Under the pieces are notes generated by a model that did not search any database, was not told the DNA's origin, and was given only the letters and a program-made list of their open reading frames with translations. Below, in pieces: positions 62,223-64,000 of a DNA stretch of 64,000 bases; the stretch's first letter is position 1, and the number at the start of each line of letters is the position of its first letter. Made by a program: the position numbers and the translations under genes. The stretch is from Pictodentalium vernedei. Lineage: Eukaryota; Mollusca; Scaphopoda; Dentaliida; Dentaliidae. Location of the stretch: contig CM062289.1 in the NCBI GenBank assembly GCA_031216915.1, positions 249,917,113 through 249,981,112 of the forward strand, written 5' to 3'.

Positions 62223-64000
62223 ACTAAACACCGAGTTTGAAAGTTTGTATTTACCGGAACCCAGGAATGGGGTAATTAAATGAAGATTACACAAAAACCC
62301 TAGATTTTCTTTGATTACATGCTTGACACATTTTTTTCCTTTTACCCGAAACTGTATGACCAGAAACGAAACACGCCAACAATTCTACTACGAAATATAA
62401 TTCGACGTCTGTCAAGTCGATGGATATCAATAAATTGTTTTTTTTTTATTTATCTGGTATTCTTTAAGGGAACACATATATAAAGACTATTTTTCTTCTT
62501 CCAAGCAATTACCAAGTCCAATGAGCAGTGTGCGATCATTTCCATCTTGTACCCCTTCAGCAGAATCTGTTCTGTCCCGAATACAGTTTTTTTTTCACCC
62601 CTTTGTCTGTTTCGCAGAGAACCGACTTTTCTTTTTGCAAGTTCACAGCTGTATTCCGTGAGTAAAAGACGAGAAACATTTCTTCTTACTTTGTCAGGTT
62701 TCAATAAATATGAAAATTTAAATGTCTGAAAGTTTCAAAACAAGAAAAATATGGAAAATGACAATTCTTAACTAGAAAAATTATGTTTGTTTACTGGTTC
62801 AGTTCTTATCAAACAACACGGACAGGCGTATTAATATTGTTCTCCTACTCAGTGCTAAGTTCACATTTGAAACTTTACCGAAATAATTTCATAATTTCAC
62901 CACAAAGTAATGATTGCAACAAACTTCTAAATATTATCCAAAACATCTCTGGACGTTTCGTTTCAAGACCCAACAAAGGTATAGTTCGGTTCTATAAACA
63001 GTGATGGCGAGGAGATTACAGTGTAAACTGGTTAATGGCCCGTTCAGCTTTGGCATCCTTTTTGTGATCTCCATAATGTGTCTTTCAAATGCTTAATATC
63101 CATGTAAAGCTCTCAGACCTCCAGTCTTATTATGTCGGGAATTCGACGTTGTTATGGCTAGGAATCAGTCTAGCACTTAAATTGCCCGTCGCCCACGTTT
63201 AGATTCCATCACCTGGTTCGCTTTTCCGACCAACTGAAAAAACTGAATCTAAAAAATATCTGAAACATTCATTTTCTTCGAATCAACACAAGAAATCGTT
63301 GAACCGTTAATGAATAAATATATACGAAAACTCACCACAACGAAAGGTTAATGATAATGCCGAGTAGTTTCACTAATTCTATTAAATTGCGGTTTTCAAG
63401 CTTAATTAAACGCTCATTGATTGGAATATCTGTAGCTGGAGTTGGGAGGTACATCACATTTCATCCACGGTAGTCTGCACGCAAACTCCGCGTAATGCGC
63501 GTAAATAAACATGCAGCCCATAACATCGTTGTATTCTTTACATAATTGGAATGGTTGTCTGAGAGCTTGGAAATATTATTGTTGTTGATCGGTGTGGGTA
63601 TCGGATCGGAAAATCGGATCCAGAAACGAGGCCTGCTGAATGTCAGACGCAAATATCTTGTCTTCTCACACTCAGAACCAAGCGTGGATATCGTTTCTCC
63701 CACCGAAATACCAACTTGCCATCATTTGAAACAGAAGACATGATTCGCCGATCTATCTGAAGGCGGAATGATCGTTGACAAAATCCATTTTCGTATTTTG
63801 AAAGTGCGGCAAAATGTTTAGTATATACCAAGGGCATATACGATCAGCAGTATACATGAGGGGATGGTTAATGCGTCGAAAGGATGATAAAAATACCGAG
63901 ATGTACCATTAATTCATCACAGATCTTATGGCGTTGACATTTACTTGACGTGATGTCGTGTTACGTTGATGGGTGAGATACGCCTGTCCCAACCTGGTTC
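62223..64000. other. No recognisable feature to the window end
   Basis: About 1.8 kb with short overlapping frames on both strands (for example 62450-62704 minus, 63546-63743 plus) and no motif, repeat family or element end that I can support. Confidence 0.45.

Overview
The window is eukaryotic, AT-rich, intergenic-type DNA from an animal, most likely a marine invertebrate and probably a lophotrochozoan such as a mollusc. That placement rests on the tRNA-headed SINE family, the mix of Tc1, PIF/Harbinger, LINE and KRBA2-like integrase sequences, and the long poly-G/poly-C runs. It is an inference, not a proof. I find no convincing host protein-coding gene, rRNA, true tRNA gene or CRISPR array. 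Almost everything recognisable is a transposable element, a palindrome or a tandem repeat.

Layout. 0-2 kb: a LINE 3' end cut by the window edge and two adjacent hairpins. 2-10 kb: hairpins, a second LINE tail, the first TTAA-flanked palindromic MITEs and a SINE fragment. 10.7-12.5 kb: a minus-strand KRBA2-like integrase fossil carrying a MITE. 12.6-20 kb: palindromes, SINEs, other MITE families, and a 219-bp palindrome whose right arm is amplified as a 117-bp tandem repeat. 20-27 kb: SINEs, half-MITEs and two large adjacent palindromes. 27.1-29.5 kb: a decayed Tc1 transposase next to a two-gene PIF/Harbinger relic. 30-37 kb: a SINE split by a MITE, palindromes, a second Tc1 relic and a minisatellite. 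40-42 kb: a LINE reverse transcriptase split by a MITE, then a full-length SINE. 46-53 kb: two non-autonomous elements with long terminal inverted repeats, many poly-G/C tracts, a nine-unit 128-bp satellite and a 22-bp minisatellite. 54-62 kb: further MITEs, palindromes, a split 34-bp minisatellite, a nearly whole Tc1-like element with its terminal repeats, and a MITE nested inside a 763-bp TA-flanked palindrome.

The dominant theme is TTAA-flanked palindromic elements. At least four sequence families share TTAA target sites and CCC-type ends, as piggyBac elements do, but no piggyBac transposase is present. The main family has 13 copies or relics, built as short outer inverted ends, two unrelated unique segments, and a long near-perfect inner hairpin. 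It is inserted at single TTAA sites within a SINE, a LINE, the integrase fossil and another palindrome, so it was active late. Several copies lost one arm, or end, exactly at the hairpin apex, which suggests cruciform or hairpin breakage. Other palindromes with unrelated arms share a CCTTCGG apex. Names given to element families are from memory of motifs; no database search was possible.
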